In this document: positions 1-6,136 of the stretch, one piece after another
Position numbering within the stretch: position 1 is the stretch's first letter
Layout: each line of letters begins with the position of its first letter
NCBI GenBank assembly: GCA_029098205.1
Contig: JAQXNW010000102.1
Coordinates: 1 to 6,136 of the forward strand
Origin: Eubacteriales bacterium
Lineage (GTDB): Bacteria; Bacillota; Clostridia; Peptostreptococcales; Anaerovoracaceae
Length of the DNA stretch: 6,136 bases
Reading direction: 5' to 3'
Translations under genes and position numbers: made by a program
Notes under the pieces: generated by a model
What the model was told of the DNA's origin: nothing
The model's database searches: none
Seen by the model: the letters and a program-made list of their open reading frames with translations, nothing else

Positions 1-2523
1 GAATACCAGGATACAAGTCTTATTCAGGAAGCGATCATCCAGAAGATCTGCCGTAAAAACAATCTTTTTATGGTCGGCGATATGAAGCAGTGCATTTATC
101 ACTTCCGTCTGGCAGAGCCGGATATTTTCCGCGGGAAGTACGAATCGTTCGCGGAGGCAGGGCCGGAGGATCCGGAGGAAAAGATCGATCTTAACCGGAA
201 TTTCCGAAGCCGCCCGGTTCTTCTGAGTGAAATCAACCGCATTTTCGAACCGATTATGGATGGATACGATGATAATGCGAAATTACACCCTGGTATCCCG
301 TATGAGGGAGAATATTCCTTCTCCCCGCAGTTATATCTGATAGAAAAACCGGGCGCAGAAGAAGATGATGAGGAAGAGGAGAACCCGCTGGAAAAACCGG
401 AAAAACGGGAAATGGAGGCCCGTGCCTGCGCAAAGCTGATCAAACAGCAGGCCGGCACCTTGTTTGAAGACGGAAAGACGGGAGAAATCCGGAAGCTCCG
501 CTACCGTGATATTGTCATTCTCTGCCGCTCTGTTTCCGGAAACGCTGCGGTGTATGAGCAGGTAATGAAAGAAGAGGGAATTCCCTTCTATTTCGATGAC
601 AGCGAAGGATTTTTCGATCAGGTGGAAGTCGCGGTCTTTCTGAATCTGCTGTCGGTCATCGATAACCGGTATCAGGATGTTCCTCTTCTCAGCGTGCTCC
701 GGTCTGAGATTTTCGGATTCAGCAGCCTGGAGCTTGCGGAAATTCGTGCCCGCTTTCCTGAAAATTCGTATGCGGAGGCATTCCTAAAGATGGCGGAAGA
801 AGGAAAACCGGGCGTACCGGAAGGGGAAAAGGGTTCCGAAGGGAGCGCGGATACGGATGGGGAGACGAGAAGCGCCCTTTCTGAAAAAGCTTACAATGCC
901 AGAAATAAACTGGAGAAATGGAAAGCGCTTTCACTGGCTTTGTCCCTTCCGGACTTTATATGGCGCCTTCTTACGGAGAGCGGATATTACATGATGGTCG
1001 GTGCGATGCCGAACGGAAACGCCAGACAGGCGAATCTTCAGATCTTAGCCGAGCGTGCGGAAAATTTCCGGTCAAACAGCGAGGGGACGTTGTACCGCTT
1101 TGTCCGTTATCTGGAAACTCTCCGGAAGCGTAAGGTCAGCACCGGACAGGCAAAGCTGATTGCGGAGAACGATGATGTAGTCCGGCTGATGACGATTCAT
1201 AAGAGCAAGGGGCTGGAATTCCCGATGGTCATTGTTTCCGGACTCGGGCAGAAGCTTCGGTACGGAAGCGGCGATTCGAATGTTTTCTTCCATAAAGACG
1301 TGGGTCTTGGGCTTTCTTTGATGGATCCCGAAAAGCATACGGCGTATCCGACGGTTCTTATGCGGCTCATTCAGGCGAGAGAAAAGCAGGAGGAATATGA
1401 AGAGCAGATCCGGATTCTTTATGTCGCGATGACGAGGGCCAGGGAAAAGCTGTATTTGGTCGGCGTTGTGAACGACGCGGAAAAATATCTGGAAGAGAAA
1501 GAACTGGGGAAACAGGGAACCTCCAGCTACCTCAGCCTGCTGAAAGCACTTCCGACTGTTTCTGCCCTCCGCCGAAACGATCTTTTCGCGTCTTCGGAGA
1601 AGAAAACGGATGAATCGGAGGAATCTTCCGAAGGCGCTCCGGCTGATTCGTCTTCGTCAGGTTCGTCTTTGGGCGGCCATTCTGAATATTTTAAGAAGAA
1701 AGCCGGAATCCCGCTTCAAAATGAAGTTTTCCGAAGGCTGGATTACCGGTATCCGTATGAGGATGCCGCGAGAATCCGTTCCAAGTATTCGGTCAGCTCT
1801 ATTAACCGCATGTTTCAGTCGGAGCAGGAGTTCTTAGGGGAACAGCCCGGAGGAATGTCCGCATCGCCGAAAAAATCGGTTAAGCTGGCGGAGGAAGAGG
1901 ATCCGGTTTCCATCGCTTCGCAGAGCATCGGTGTCCGAAGACCCAGATTTGATGTTCCGATCTTTCTTCAGGGCGAGAAGAAACTTACACAGGCGGAAAA
2001 GGGAACCGTTTATCACGGAATTCTGGAGCGGATTGATTTTGACAGGGCAGGAAAGGAGGGAGAACCGTATATCCGGGAATTTTCAGAGGATCTGGTGAAA
2101 AAAGGCGTTTTCTTTGAGAATGAATTACGGGAACTGGATCTTCACTGTCTTTCGGCTTTTTTCGAATCGGAATTGGGAATCCGCGCTCGGAAGGCCTATC
2201 TTCGAAGCGCGCTTTACCGGGAAAAATCGTTTACACTCCGAATTCCGCATAAAGGGGAAAATATGATGATCCAGGGCATCATCGACTGCTTTTTTGTAGA
2301 AGAGGACGGGATTGTCCTGGTGGATTACAAGAGCAATTCTTTGAATCTGAAGCGGATCGAAGAGGAGAAGAGCCGGATGAAGACGGCATATCAGGAGCAG
2401 ATTTCACTTTACCGGAGAGCGCTGGAAAAGGGCCTTGACTGTCCGGTGAAGGAAAGCTATCTGTATCTTCTTTCCGCGGGGACATCGGTGCGGATGGACG
2501 ATCCGGCGCAGAAACAGAGATAA
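1..2523 (+). CDS. addA: ATP-dependent helicase/nuclease subunit A (AddA), 5'-truncated by window edge
   Basis: This is the C-terminal 840 codons of the AddA subunit of the AddAB (RexAB) helicase-nuclease, which processes double-strand DNA breaks for RecA-dependent repair in the cytoplasm. The frame is open from base 1. It starts inside helicase motif II (EYQDTS, the D of DEYQDT lying just outside), so the Q motif and Walker A are upstream; about 400 residues are missing compared with the roughly 1,200 of typical AddA. Visible SF1/UvrD motifs, in window residues: MVGDMKQ (24-30, motif III), LNRNFRSR (64-71, motif IV), TIHKSKGLEFP (398-408, motif V) and LYVAMTRAREKLYL (473-486, motif VI). The RecB-like PD-(D/E)XK nuclease is complete: GTVYH (H672), E741, GIID (D762), DYK (D775, K777) and the YQEQISLY motif (797-804). 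Acidic or Ser-rich low-complexity inserts lie at about 120-127, 266-290 and 531-559. The stop is TAA at 2521. The family call is secure; addB is expected nearby upstream but is not in view. Confidence 0.95.
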   Translation, partial: EYQDTSLIQEAIIQKICRKNNLFMVGDMKQCIYHFRLAEPDIFRGKYESFAEAGPEDPEEKIDLNRNFRSRPVLLSEINRIFEPIMDGYDDNAKLHPGIPYEGEYSFSPQLYLIEKPGAEEDDEEEENPLEKPEKREMEARACAKLIKQQAGTLFEDGKTGEIRKLRYRDIVILCRSVSGNAAVYEQVMKEEGIPFYFDDSEGFFDQVEVAVFLNLLSVIDNRYQDVPLLSVLRSEIFGFSSLELAEIRARFPENSYAEAFLKMAEEGKPGVPEGEKGSEGSADTDGETRSALSEKAYNARNKLEKWKALSLALSLPDFIWRLLTESGYYMMVGAMPNGNARQANLQILAERAENFRSNSEGTLYRFVRYLETLRKRKVSTGQAKLIAENDDVVRLMTIHKSKGLEFPMVIVSGLGQKLRYGSGDSNVFFHKDVGLGLSLMDPEKHTAYPTVLMRLIQAREKQEEYEEQIRILYVAMTRAREKLYLVGVVNDAEKYLEEKELGKQGTSSYLSLLKALPTVSALRRNDLFASSEKKTDESEESSEGAPADSSSSGSSLGGHSEYFKKKAGIPLQNEVFRRLDYRYPYEDAARIRSKYSVSSINRMFQSEQEFLGEQPGGMSASPKKSVKLAEEEDPVSIASQSIGVRRPRFDVPIFLQGEKKLTQAEKGTVYHGILERIDFDRAGKEGEPYIREFSEDLVKKGVFFENELRELDLHCLSAFFESELGIRARKAYLRSALYREKSFTLRIPHKGENMMIQGIIDCFFVEEDGIVLVDYKSNSLNLKRIEEEKSRMKTAYQEQISLYRRALEKGLDCPVKESYLYLLSAGTSVRMDDPAQKQR

Positions 2524-2556
2524 GGGTACATTTTCATAGAAGAAAGGAGGCTTGGA

Positions 2557-3432
2557 ATGGACAGGGCAGAGCATTCGCTTTCCAATTGCGGAATTGTATT
2601 TGAAGGCGGCGGTATGCGCGCGATTTTTGAGGCCGGCGTGATCGACTGGCTGCTGAAGCAGAAAATCTATGTCCCGAATATCTATGCAGTTTCCGCAGGC
2701 GCCGGGCATGCGGCCAGTTACGCTTCACGGCAGATCGGCCGTGCCTATGCGGCTTCGACGGATTATGCCGGAGAGCCGCGGTTTGCGGGGGTGGAGCATT
2801 TCCGGAAAAACGGCGATTATTTCAATTTCGATTTCATCGATCATGAGATTCCGGAAAAACTGCTTCCTCTGGACAATGAAGCATTTAAGGAGGCGGGAAC
2901 GGTATTTTACACCGTTGTAACGAACTGTGTCACAGGAGAAGCGGAATACCTTCTTGTCCGCGATTTGTTTCAGGATATAGAAGACATTCATGCGTCCTGC
3001 GCGCTTCCCTTCCTGTCAAATATGGTGCCGATGCATGAGAATGTCTATCTGGATGGGGGCATTTCGGATTCGATTCCTGTCCGGAAGGCGCTTCAGGATG
3101 GATGTGAAAAAGTGGTTTGTGTTTTAACGCAGCCCCGGGACTACAGAAAGCGCAGATCTCCGATTCTTACTCCGGCTCTCAGGCTGAAGTACCGGAGATA
3201 CCCGAAGCTGATTGAAGCGATGGAAAAGAGGAGTTCGGTTTATAATGAAACTCTGGATTTTATCCGGCAGAAAGAATCGGAAGGGAGCGTATTTGTGATC
3301 GCTCCGCTTGGAAAGATCGACATAGGCCGGATGGAGATGGATCGGGATAAGCTTCGGAAAACCTATAACGAAGGGTATTATACGGCGGAGGGGTTCGGAG
3401 CGAAACTTCAGTCATTCCTCGGAATTTCTTGA
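2557..3432 (+). CDS. Patatin-like phospholipase family protein
   Basis: A 291-residue predicted serine lipid acyl hydrolase of the patatin family, close in architecture to the small bacterial YjjU-like proteins. Known patatins use a Ser-Asp dyad to cleave acyl esters; the substrate here cannot be told. The N-terminal oxyanion-hole motif is EGGGMRAIFEAGV (16-28), the nucleophile elbow is AVSAG (44-48, Ser46), and the catalytic Asp is D166 in YLDGG. Two glycines usual in the family are alanine here: A22 (GGGxRG) and A44 (GxSxG). No signal peptide or membrane segment is apparent, so it is probably cytoplasmic or peripheral. The start is well supported: AAAGGAGG at 2543-2550 lies 6 nt before ATG 2557, and the oxyanion motif follows within 20 residues. 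It begins 33 bp after addA with no terminator between, so co-transcription with addA is likely. The C-terminal third (about 190-291) is basic and alpha-helical in character, as in relatives. Family call firm, biological role unknown. Confidence 0.9.
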   Translation: MDRAEHSLSNCGIVFEGGGMRAIFEAGVIDWLLKQKIYVPNIYAVSAGAGHAASYASRQIGRAYAASTDYAGEPRFAGVEHFRKNGDYFNFDFIDHEIPEKLLPLDNEAFKEAGTVFYTVVTNCVTGEAEYLLVRDLFQDIEDIHASCALPFLSNMVPMHENVYLDGGISDSIPVRKALQDGCEKVVCVLTQPRDYRKRRSPILTPALRLKYRRYPKLIEAMEKRSSVYNETLDFIRQKESEGSVFVIAPLGKIDIGRMEMDRDKLRKTYNEGYYTAEGFGAKLQSFLGIS

Positions 3433-3457
3433 AGGGTTTTGTACTTTAGAGTATAAT
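3429..3457 (+). promoter_or_regulatory. Predicted sigma-A-type promoter for mgtE (-nnrD)
   Basis: A perfect -10 hexamer TATAAT (3452-3457) lies 17 bp downstream of TTGAAG (3429-3434), which matches TTGACA at four of six positions. The -35 box overlaps the patatin stop codon TGA (3430-3432). Transcription would start near 3464, giving a leader of only about 50 nt before ATG 3513. That leader holds a small CCGG-GTAT-CCGG hairpin (3481-3492) just before the ribosome binding site AAAGGAGG (3497-3504), and no room for an M-box riboswitch. Spacing and consensus are seen directly; activity is inferred. Confidence 0.7.
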
Positions 3458-3512
3458 TTTTAGGAAAGAATTGTGAAGAACCGGGTATCCGGGCAGAAAG
3501 GAGGAAACGAAA

Positions 3513-4913
3513 ATGGAAAATCCGATTCGGGAAGACCGGGATCAGGTTTTTGAAGAATCCCTTGAAAAAATTTTCGATCTCCTGAAAGAGAAGAAATACT
3601 TTCTCGCCCGGGACGAAATTCTGAAATACAACGCGGCGGATATTGCGGAAATGCTGGAAGAAATCTCCGATGAAAACGGCATTCGAATGGCCGTTATTCT
3701 TTTCCGCCTACTTCCGAAGGACACCTCCGTTGATGTTTTTTCTTATATGTCTACCGACGATCAGGTAGATATCATCAGTGAAATCACCGAGAAAGAGACT
3801 TCATCGATCGTCGAAGAGCTGGATTTCGACGATAAAATCGACATACTGGAAGAGCTGCCTGCGAATATCGTAAACCGGATTCTGGAGAAAACGCCGAAGA
3901 ATGAGCGCAAGCAGATCAATACATTCCTGAATTATCCGGAAAATTCCGCAGGAAGCCTGATGACGCCGGAGTTCGTAAGTCTTAAGAAGGACTGGACCGT
4001 CGTCGAGGCTCTGGAGCACATCCGGGATGTCGGAATGGAAGCGGAAACCGTATATACGCTTTATGTGCGCGACAATTCCTATAAGCTGATCGGGATCGTA
4101 TCGCTGAGCAAGCTGGTTGTGAGTTCGAAAGATACCAGAATGGGCGATATTATGAAAACGGACTTTGTCTATGAGACGGTTACGACCGACCAGGAGGAGG
4201 TTTCGGAAGACTTCAAAAAATATGACTTGATCGCCATTCCGGTTGTAGATAAAGAGCAGCGGCTCGTCGGAATCATTACCGTTGACGATATTCTGGATGT
4301 TATCGAAGATGAGGCGACGGAGGATATCGAGCGTATGGCCGGCGTCATCGATATGAATAAAACCGATAAGAAATATCTGGACATTTCAGTTTGGAAACAT
4401 ACGCTGAACCGTCTCCCGTGGCTGGTTATTCTTATGATCGCATATATTTTCACAGGACTTCTTGTAAAGAGCTTTGACGCGAAGCTTGAAGAGATGATTA
4501 TTCTGGTAACGTATATGCCTCTTGTCATGGGGACCTCCGGAAATACGGGTTCCCAGTCTGCGACGCTGGTTATCCGCGGCTTCTCGACCGGAGATCTTGA
4601 AACCGACGATTGGTATCGGATTCTCTGGAAGGAAGTCCGGGTTGGCGTTCTGGTGGGACTGATTCTGGGAGGCTTTAACTTCCTTCGAATCTATTTTCTG
4701 GACAGGGAGCCATGGACGCTGGCGCTTACGGTCAGCCTTGCGATGGGGATTATCGTTATCCTGTCGAAGGTGGTCGGAAGTATGATCCCGGTCTTGGTGC
4801 GCAAGATGAAACAGGACCCGGCCTTGATCGCGAACCCTCTGATGGACTGCATTTCGGATGCTCTCGCGCTTTCGGTTTATTTTCTGCTGGCTCTGAAGCT
4901 GCTTCATCTTTAA
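3513..4913 (+). CDS. mgtE: Magnesium transporter MgtE
   Basis: A 466-residue MgtE-family Mg2+ channel/transporter of the cytoplasmic membrane, full length for the family (about 450). Order of domains: a cytosolic acidic superhelical N domain (about 15-140), two CBS domains (about 149-205, beginning LMTPEFV, and about 210-265, ending GIITVDDILDVI), a plug-helix region, then five membrane segments starting near RLPWLVILMIAYIF (300-313). The signature PLVMGTSGNTGSQSATLVIRG (first P336, GNTG at 343-346) and the last-helix motif DCISDALALSVYF (445-457) are intact. D449 in the latter is likely the pore Asp that binds Mg2+ in the Thermus homologue. In characterised members, cytosolic Mg2+ bound between the N and CBS domains closes the pore, so activity is self-regulated. 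ATG 3513 follows AAAGGAGG (3497-3504) by 8 nt. The gene has its own promoter upstream and nnrD follows after 3 bp. MgtE members can also carry Co2+; Mg2+ is the usual substrate. Confidence 0.97.
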   Translation: MENPIREDRDQVFEESLEKIFDLLKEKKYFLARDEILKYNAADIAEMLEEISDENGIRMAVILFRLLPKDTSVDVFSYMSTDDQVDIISEITEKETSSIVEELDFDDKIDILEELPANIVNRILEKTPKNERKQINTFLNYPENSAGSLMTPEFVSLKKDWTVVEALEHIRDVGMEAETVYTLYVRDNSYKLIGIVSLSKLVVSSKDTRMGDIMKTDFVYETVTTDQEEVSEDFKKYDLIAIPVVDKEQRLVGIITVDDILDVIEDEATEDIERMAGVIDMNKTDKKYLDISVWKHTLNRLPWLVILMIAYIFTGLLVKSFDAKLEEMIILVTYMPLVMGTSGNTGSQSATLVIRGFSTGDLETDDWYRILWKEVRVGVLVGLILGGFNFLRIYFLDREPWTLALTVSLAMGIIVILSKVVGSMIPVLVRKMKQDPALIANPLMDCISDALALSVYFLLALKLLHL

Positions 4914-4916
4914 GAT

Positions 4917-5873
4917 ATGCAATTTCTGAAAGAAGATGAAAATCGAATGGAAGTGAAGGTCACAGAACGAATTGATATTCATGCGGTGAAATCCTGGATT
5001 CACAGACGACCCAGGGACGCGCATAAGGGAACTTTCGGAAGAGTCCTTTTGATTGCCGGAAGCACCGGAATGACGGGAGCGTCAGTACTTTCTGGTATGG
5101 GAGCGCTTCGCTCCGGAGCCGGGCTTGTGTACATTTCCGCGCCGAAAGAAAATTTTCAGGTGATCGAAACATTAGTTCCGGAGGCGATTCTTCTGGATTG
5201 GGACGAAACCTATGCGCAGCTTACGCATGGATTTACGCTTTCGCACCGGAATCTTTCCTTTGATGCGGTTCTGATCGGACCGGGAATCAGTCTTTCGGAT
5301 CTTGCAAGGAGAAAGCTGAAAACTGTTCTCCTTTCTTATGACGGACCGCTAGTGATTGATGCGGACGGACTGAATCTTCTGGCGGTGAATAAGGAGCTCC
5401 GGGCTTTATGTCAGGAATACCCGGGAGATATTGTGCTGACGCCGCATGTCGGTGAGGCGCACCGGCTTCTTGCGGCGGCCGGGAGCAGCTGGAATCCGGA
5501 TCGAAATTATTCAGCATTTGACCTCGCGTGGAGATACCGTAAGATTGTTCTCCTGAAGGGACAGGGGACGCTGATCTGCCGGACTGTAAATGGATTCGAA
5601 GGAGCGTCTCTTTCGGACGGGCTGATCGATCTTTCGGAAAACGAGACCGGAAATCCAGGCATGGCAACAGCCGGATCGGGCGATGTCCTGAGCGGCGTGA
5701 TCACTTCGTTCGCCGGTCAGGGAATGTCGCTTTGGGATGCTGCGAGGTGCGGTGCGTACATTCATGGCGCAGCTGGGGATCTGGTAGCGAGAAAAATCGG
5801 AGAATACGGAATGACGGCGGGAGATATCGCGAGGATGCTGCCGTACGCCATTAAACCGTTCGAGGAAGAATAG
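4917..5873 (+). CDS. nnrD: ADP-dependent NAD(P)H-hydrate dehydratase
   Basis: A 318-residue ribokinase-fold enzyme (YjeF C-terminal/YxkO/CARKD family) that dehydrates damaged (6S)-NAD(P)HX back to NAD(P)H; bacterial members use ADP. Family motifs run in order: HKGTFGRVLLIAGS (36-49), GPGIS (the usual GPGLG-like loop), DADGLNLLA (148-156), TPHVGEAHRLL (175-185), LLKGQGT (212-218, K214) and GNPGMATAGSGDVLSG (245-260, with D256 the expected catalytic base). The N-terminal epimerase domain found in fused NnrDE proteins is absent, so this is the stand-alone B. subtilis YxkO type; an epimerase would have to be elsewhere. ATG 4917 lies 3 bp after the mgtE stop without a Shine-Dalgarno, so it would rely on translational coupling. 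ATG 4947 (M11) has a weak AGAAG upstream (4931-4935) and removes ten charged residues with no obvious family counterpart; it is a credible alternative start. Likely co-transcribed with mgtE. Function call secure, exact start not. Confidence 0.93.
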   Translation: MQFLKEDENRMEVKVTERIDIHAVKSWIHRRPRDAHKGTFGRVLLIAGSTGMTGASVLSGMGALRSGAGLVYISAPKENFQVIETLVPEAILLDWDETYAQLTHGFTLSHRNLSFDAVLIGPGISLSDLARRKLKTVLLSYDGPLVIDADGLNLLAVNKELRALCQEYPGDIVLTPHVGEAHRLLAAAGSSWNPDRNYSAFDLAWRYRKIVLLKGQGTLICRTVNGFEGASLSDGLIDLSENETGNPGMATAGSGDVLSGVITSFAGQGMSLWDAARCGAYIHGAAGDLVARKIGEYGMTAGDIARMLPYAIKPFEEE

Positions 5874-5985
5874 ATCTGCGATAGAATCGATCGAATAAAA
5901 ATAAAGATGAAGATGAAAGGCTGATTTCATCGGCTTTGGATGGCGGAGCTTTCCGCAGGTATGTTCATAAGACAGGAAGGACATT
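5874..5985. other. Intergenic region between nnrD and transketolase
   Basis: A gap of 112 bp, A-rich in its first half (5895-5918) and containing inverted repeats (listed separately). No hairpin is followed by a T-run on the + strand, so I see no intrinsic terminator and read-through from mgtE-nnrD is possible. A local promoter is possible but weak: TATGTT at 5960-5965 with TTGGAT at 5936-5941 (18 bp spacing), or TAGAAT at 5882-5887 with no acceptable -35. A strong ribosome binding site, AGGAAGGA at 5974-5981, sits 4 nt before ATG 5986. Confidence 0.5.
5912..5956 (+). repeat. Overlapping inverted repeats (alternative hairpins) upstream of transketolase
   Basis: GATGAAA (5912-5918) and TTTCATC (5925-5931) form a perfect 7 bp stem with a 6 nt loop. 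The same bases can instead pair as AAGGCTGAT (5917-5925) with ATCGGCTTT (5929-5937), a 9 bp stem with two G-U pairs and a 3 nt loop. A third stem follows, GCGGA (5943-5947) with TCCGC (5952-5956) around a GCTT loop. The first two are mutually exclusive. None ends in a T-run on the + strand. They may be a leader structure or mRNA-processing element, or chance; the role is unknown. Confidence 0.45.
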
Positions 5986-6136
5986 ATGGAAAGAAAATCA
6001 AAAGCATACTATGAAGAGATCGCACGGAAAATCCGGATTGATGTAATCCGTGCGGTGCATGCGGCGGGATCCGGGCATCCGGGCGGATCTCTTTCGGCAG
6101 CGGATATCATCACAGCGCTTTATTTCGGAGAAATGC
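5986..6136 (+). CDS. Transketolase, N-terminal (TPP-binding) subunit, 3'-truncated by window edge
   Basis: Only the first 50 codons are in view. They read ERKSKAYYEEIARKIRID near the start, then GSGHPGGSLSAADII (28-42) and TALYFGEM. GHPGG with the conserved His31 is the thiamine-diphosphate-domain start of transketolases, and the SLSAADI continuation is characteristic of split transketolases, in which this subunit (about 270-280 residues) pairs with a C-terminal subunit encoded just downstream. The enzyme moves two-carbon ketol units between sugar phosphates in the non-oxidative pentose phosphate pathway, in the cytoplasm. The start is supported by AGGAAGGA (5974-5981) 4 nt before ATG. A full-length transketolase or a related TPP enzyme such as DXP synthase cannot be excluded from 50 residues, but DXP synthase usually has a different spacing and wording around this motif. 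No gene symbol is given because the subunit arrangement is not visible. Confidence 0.85.
   Translation, partial: MERKSKAYYEEIARKIRIDVIRAVHAAGSGHPGGSLSAADIITALYFGEM

Noticed and set aside
1..69. addA starting at ATG 70
   Set aside because: The frame is open to base 1 and the bases before 70 encode EYQDTS, part of helicase motif II, so the ATG is internal and the true start is upstream of the window.
99..458. - strand open frame with a Ser-rich stretch
   Set aside because: The serine run is the reverse reading of the GAA/GAG/GAT acidic run in addA, and the conserved addA frame covers it entirely.
3433..3512. M-box or other Mg2+ riboswitch upstream of mgtE
   Set aside because: The gap is 80 bp, and the good promoter within it leaves only about 50 nt of leader; no M-box-like multi-stem structure is visible.
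4386..5024. Long open frame on the - strand (212 codons)
   Set aside because: It lies opposite the conserved membrane domain of mgtE and the start of nnrD, has no recognisable motif, and no ribosome binding site stands out. It is an antisense shadow of codon bias.
5912..5940. Rho-independent terminator after nnrD
   Set aside because: The stems are short or contain G-U pairs and are followed by GGATGG rather than a T-run on the + strand. The T-rich side is only on the - strand, where no gene ends.
5511..5984. Open frame on the - strand (157 codons) spanning the nnrD 3' end and the intergenic gap
   Set aside because: Most of it is antisense to conserved nnrD motifs, including GNPGMATAGSGDVL; the translation has no domain-like pattern.
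1..6136. Mobile element, CRISPR array, prophage or defence island
   Set aside because: No transposase or integrase, no spaced direct repeats, no tRNA or attachment-site pattern, and no visible shift in base composition. AddAB can interact with phage and CRISPR biology, but here it is an ordinary repair gene.

Overview
The window reads as a chromosomal housekeeping segment of a Gram-positive, clostridial-type bacterium (Bacillota; Lachnospiraceae-like is my best guess, an inference). The signs are an AddA-type rather than RecB-type recombination nuclease, strong AAAGGAGG ribosome binding sites, a stand-alone NAD(P)HX dehydratase without the epimerase domain, and what looks like a split (two-subunit) transketolase. 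Base composition is about half G+C by eye and looks even across the window. All genes are on the + strand and there is no sign of mobile elements, CRISPR, tRNA or rRNA.

Layout: (1) positions 1-2523, the C-terminal two thirds of AddA, entering the window at the Walker B (helicase motif II) sequence; (2) 2557-3432, a patatin-like phospholipase with its own strong Shine-Dalgarno, 33 bp after addA; (3) an 80 bp gap holding a good sigma-A-type promoter; (4) 3513-4913, the CBS-regulated Mg2+ channel/transporter MgtE; (5) 4917-5873, NnrD, 3 bp after mgtE and probably co-transcribed with it; (6) a 112 bp gap with overlapping inverted repeats but no convincing terminator; (7) 5986 to the window end, the first 50 codons of a transketolase N-terminal subunit.

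The genes do not form one pathway: DNA break repair, a predicted lipid hydrolase, Mg2+ homeostasis, repair of damaged nicotinamide cofactors, and the pentose phosphate pathway. The likely transcription units are addA-patatin (continuing from upstream, where addB often lies) and mgtE-nnrD, with transketolase either reading through or starting from a weak local promoter. I found no convincing undescribed system. The points worth a second look are modest: two Gly-to-Ala changes at the patatin active-site motifs, an mgtE leader too short for an M-box Mg2+ riboswitch, acidic low-complexity inserts in AddA, and the alternative hairpins before transketolase.
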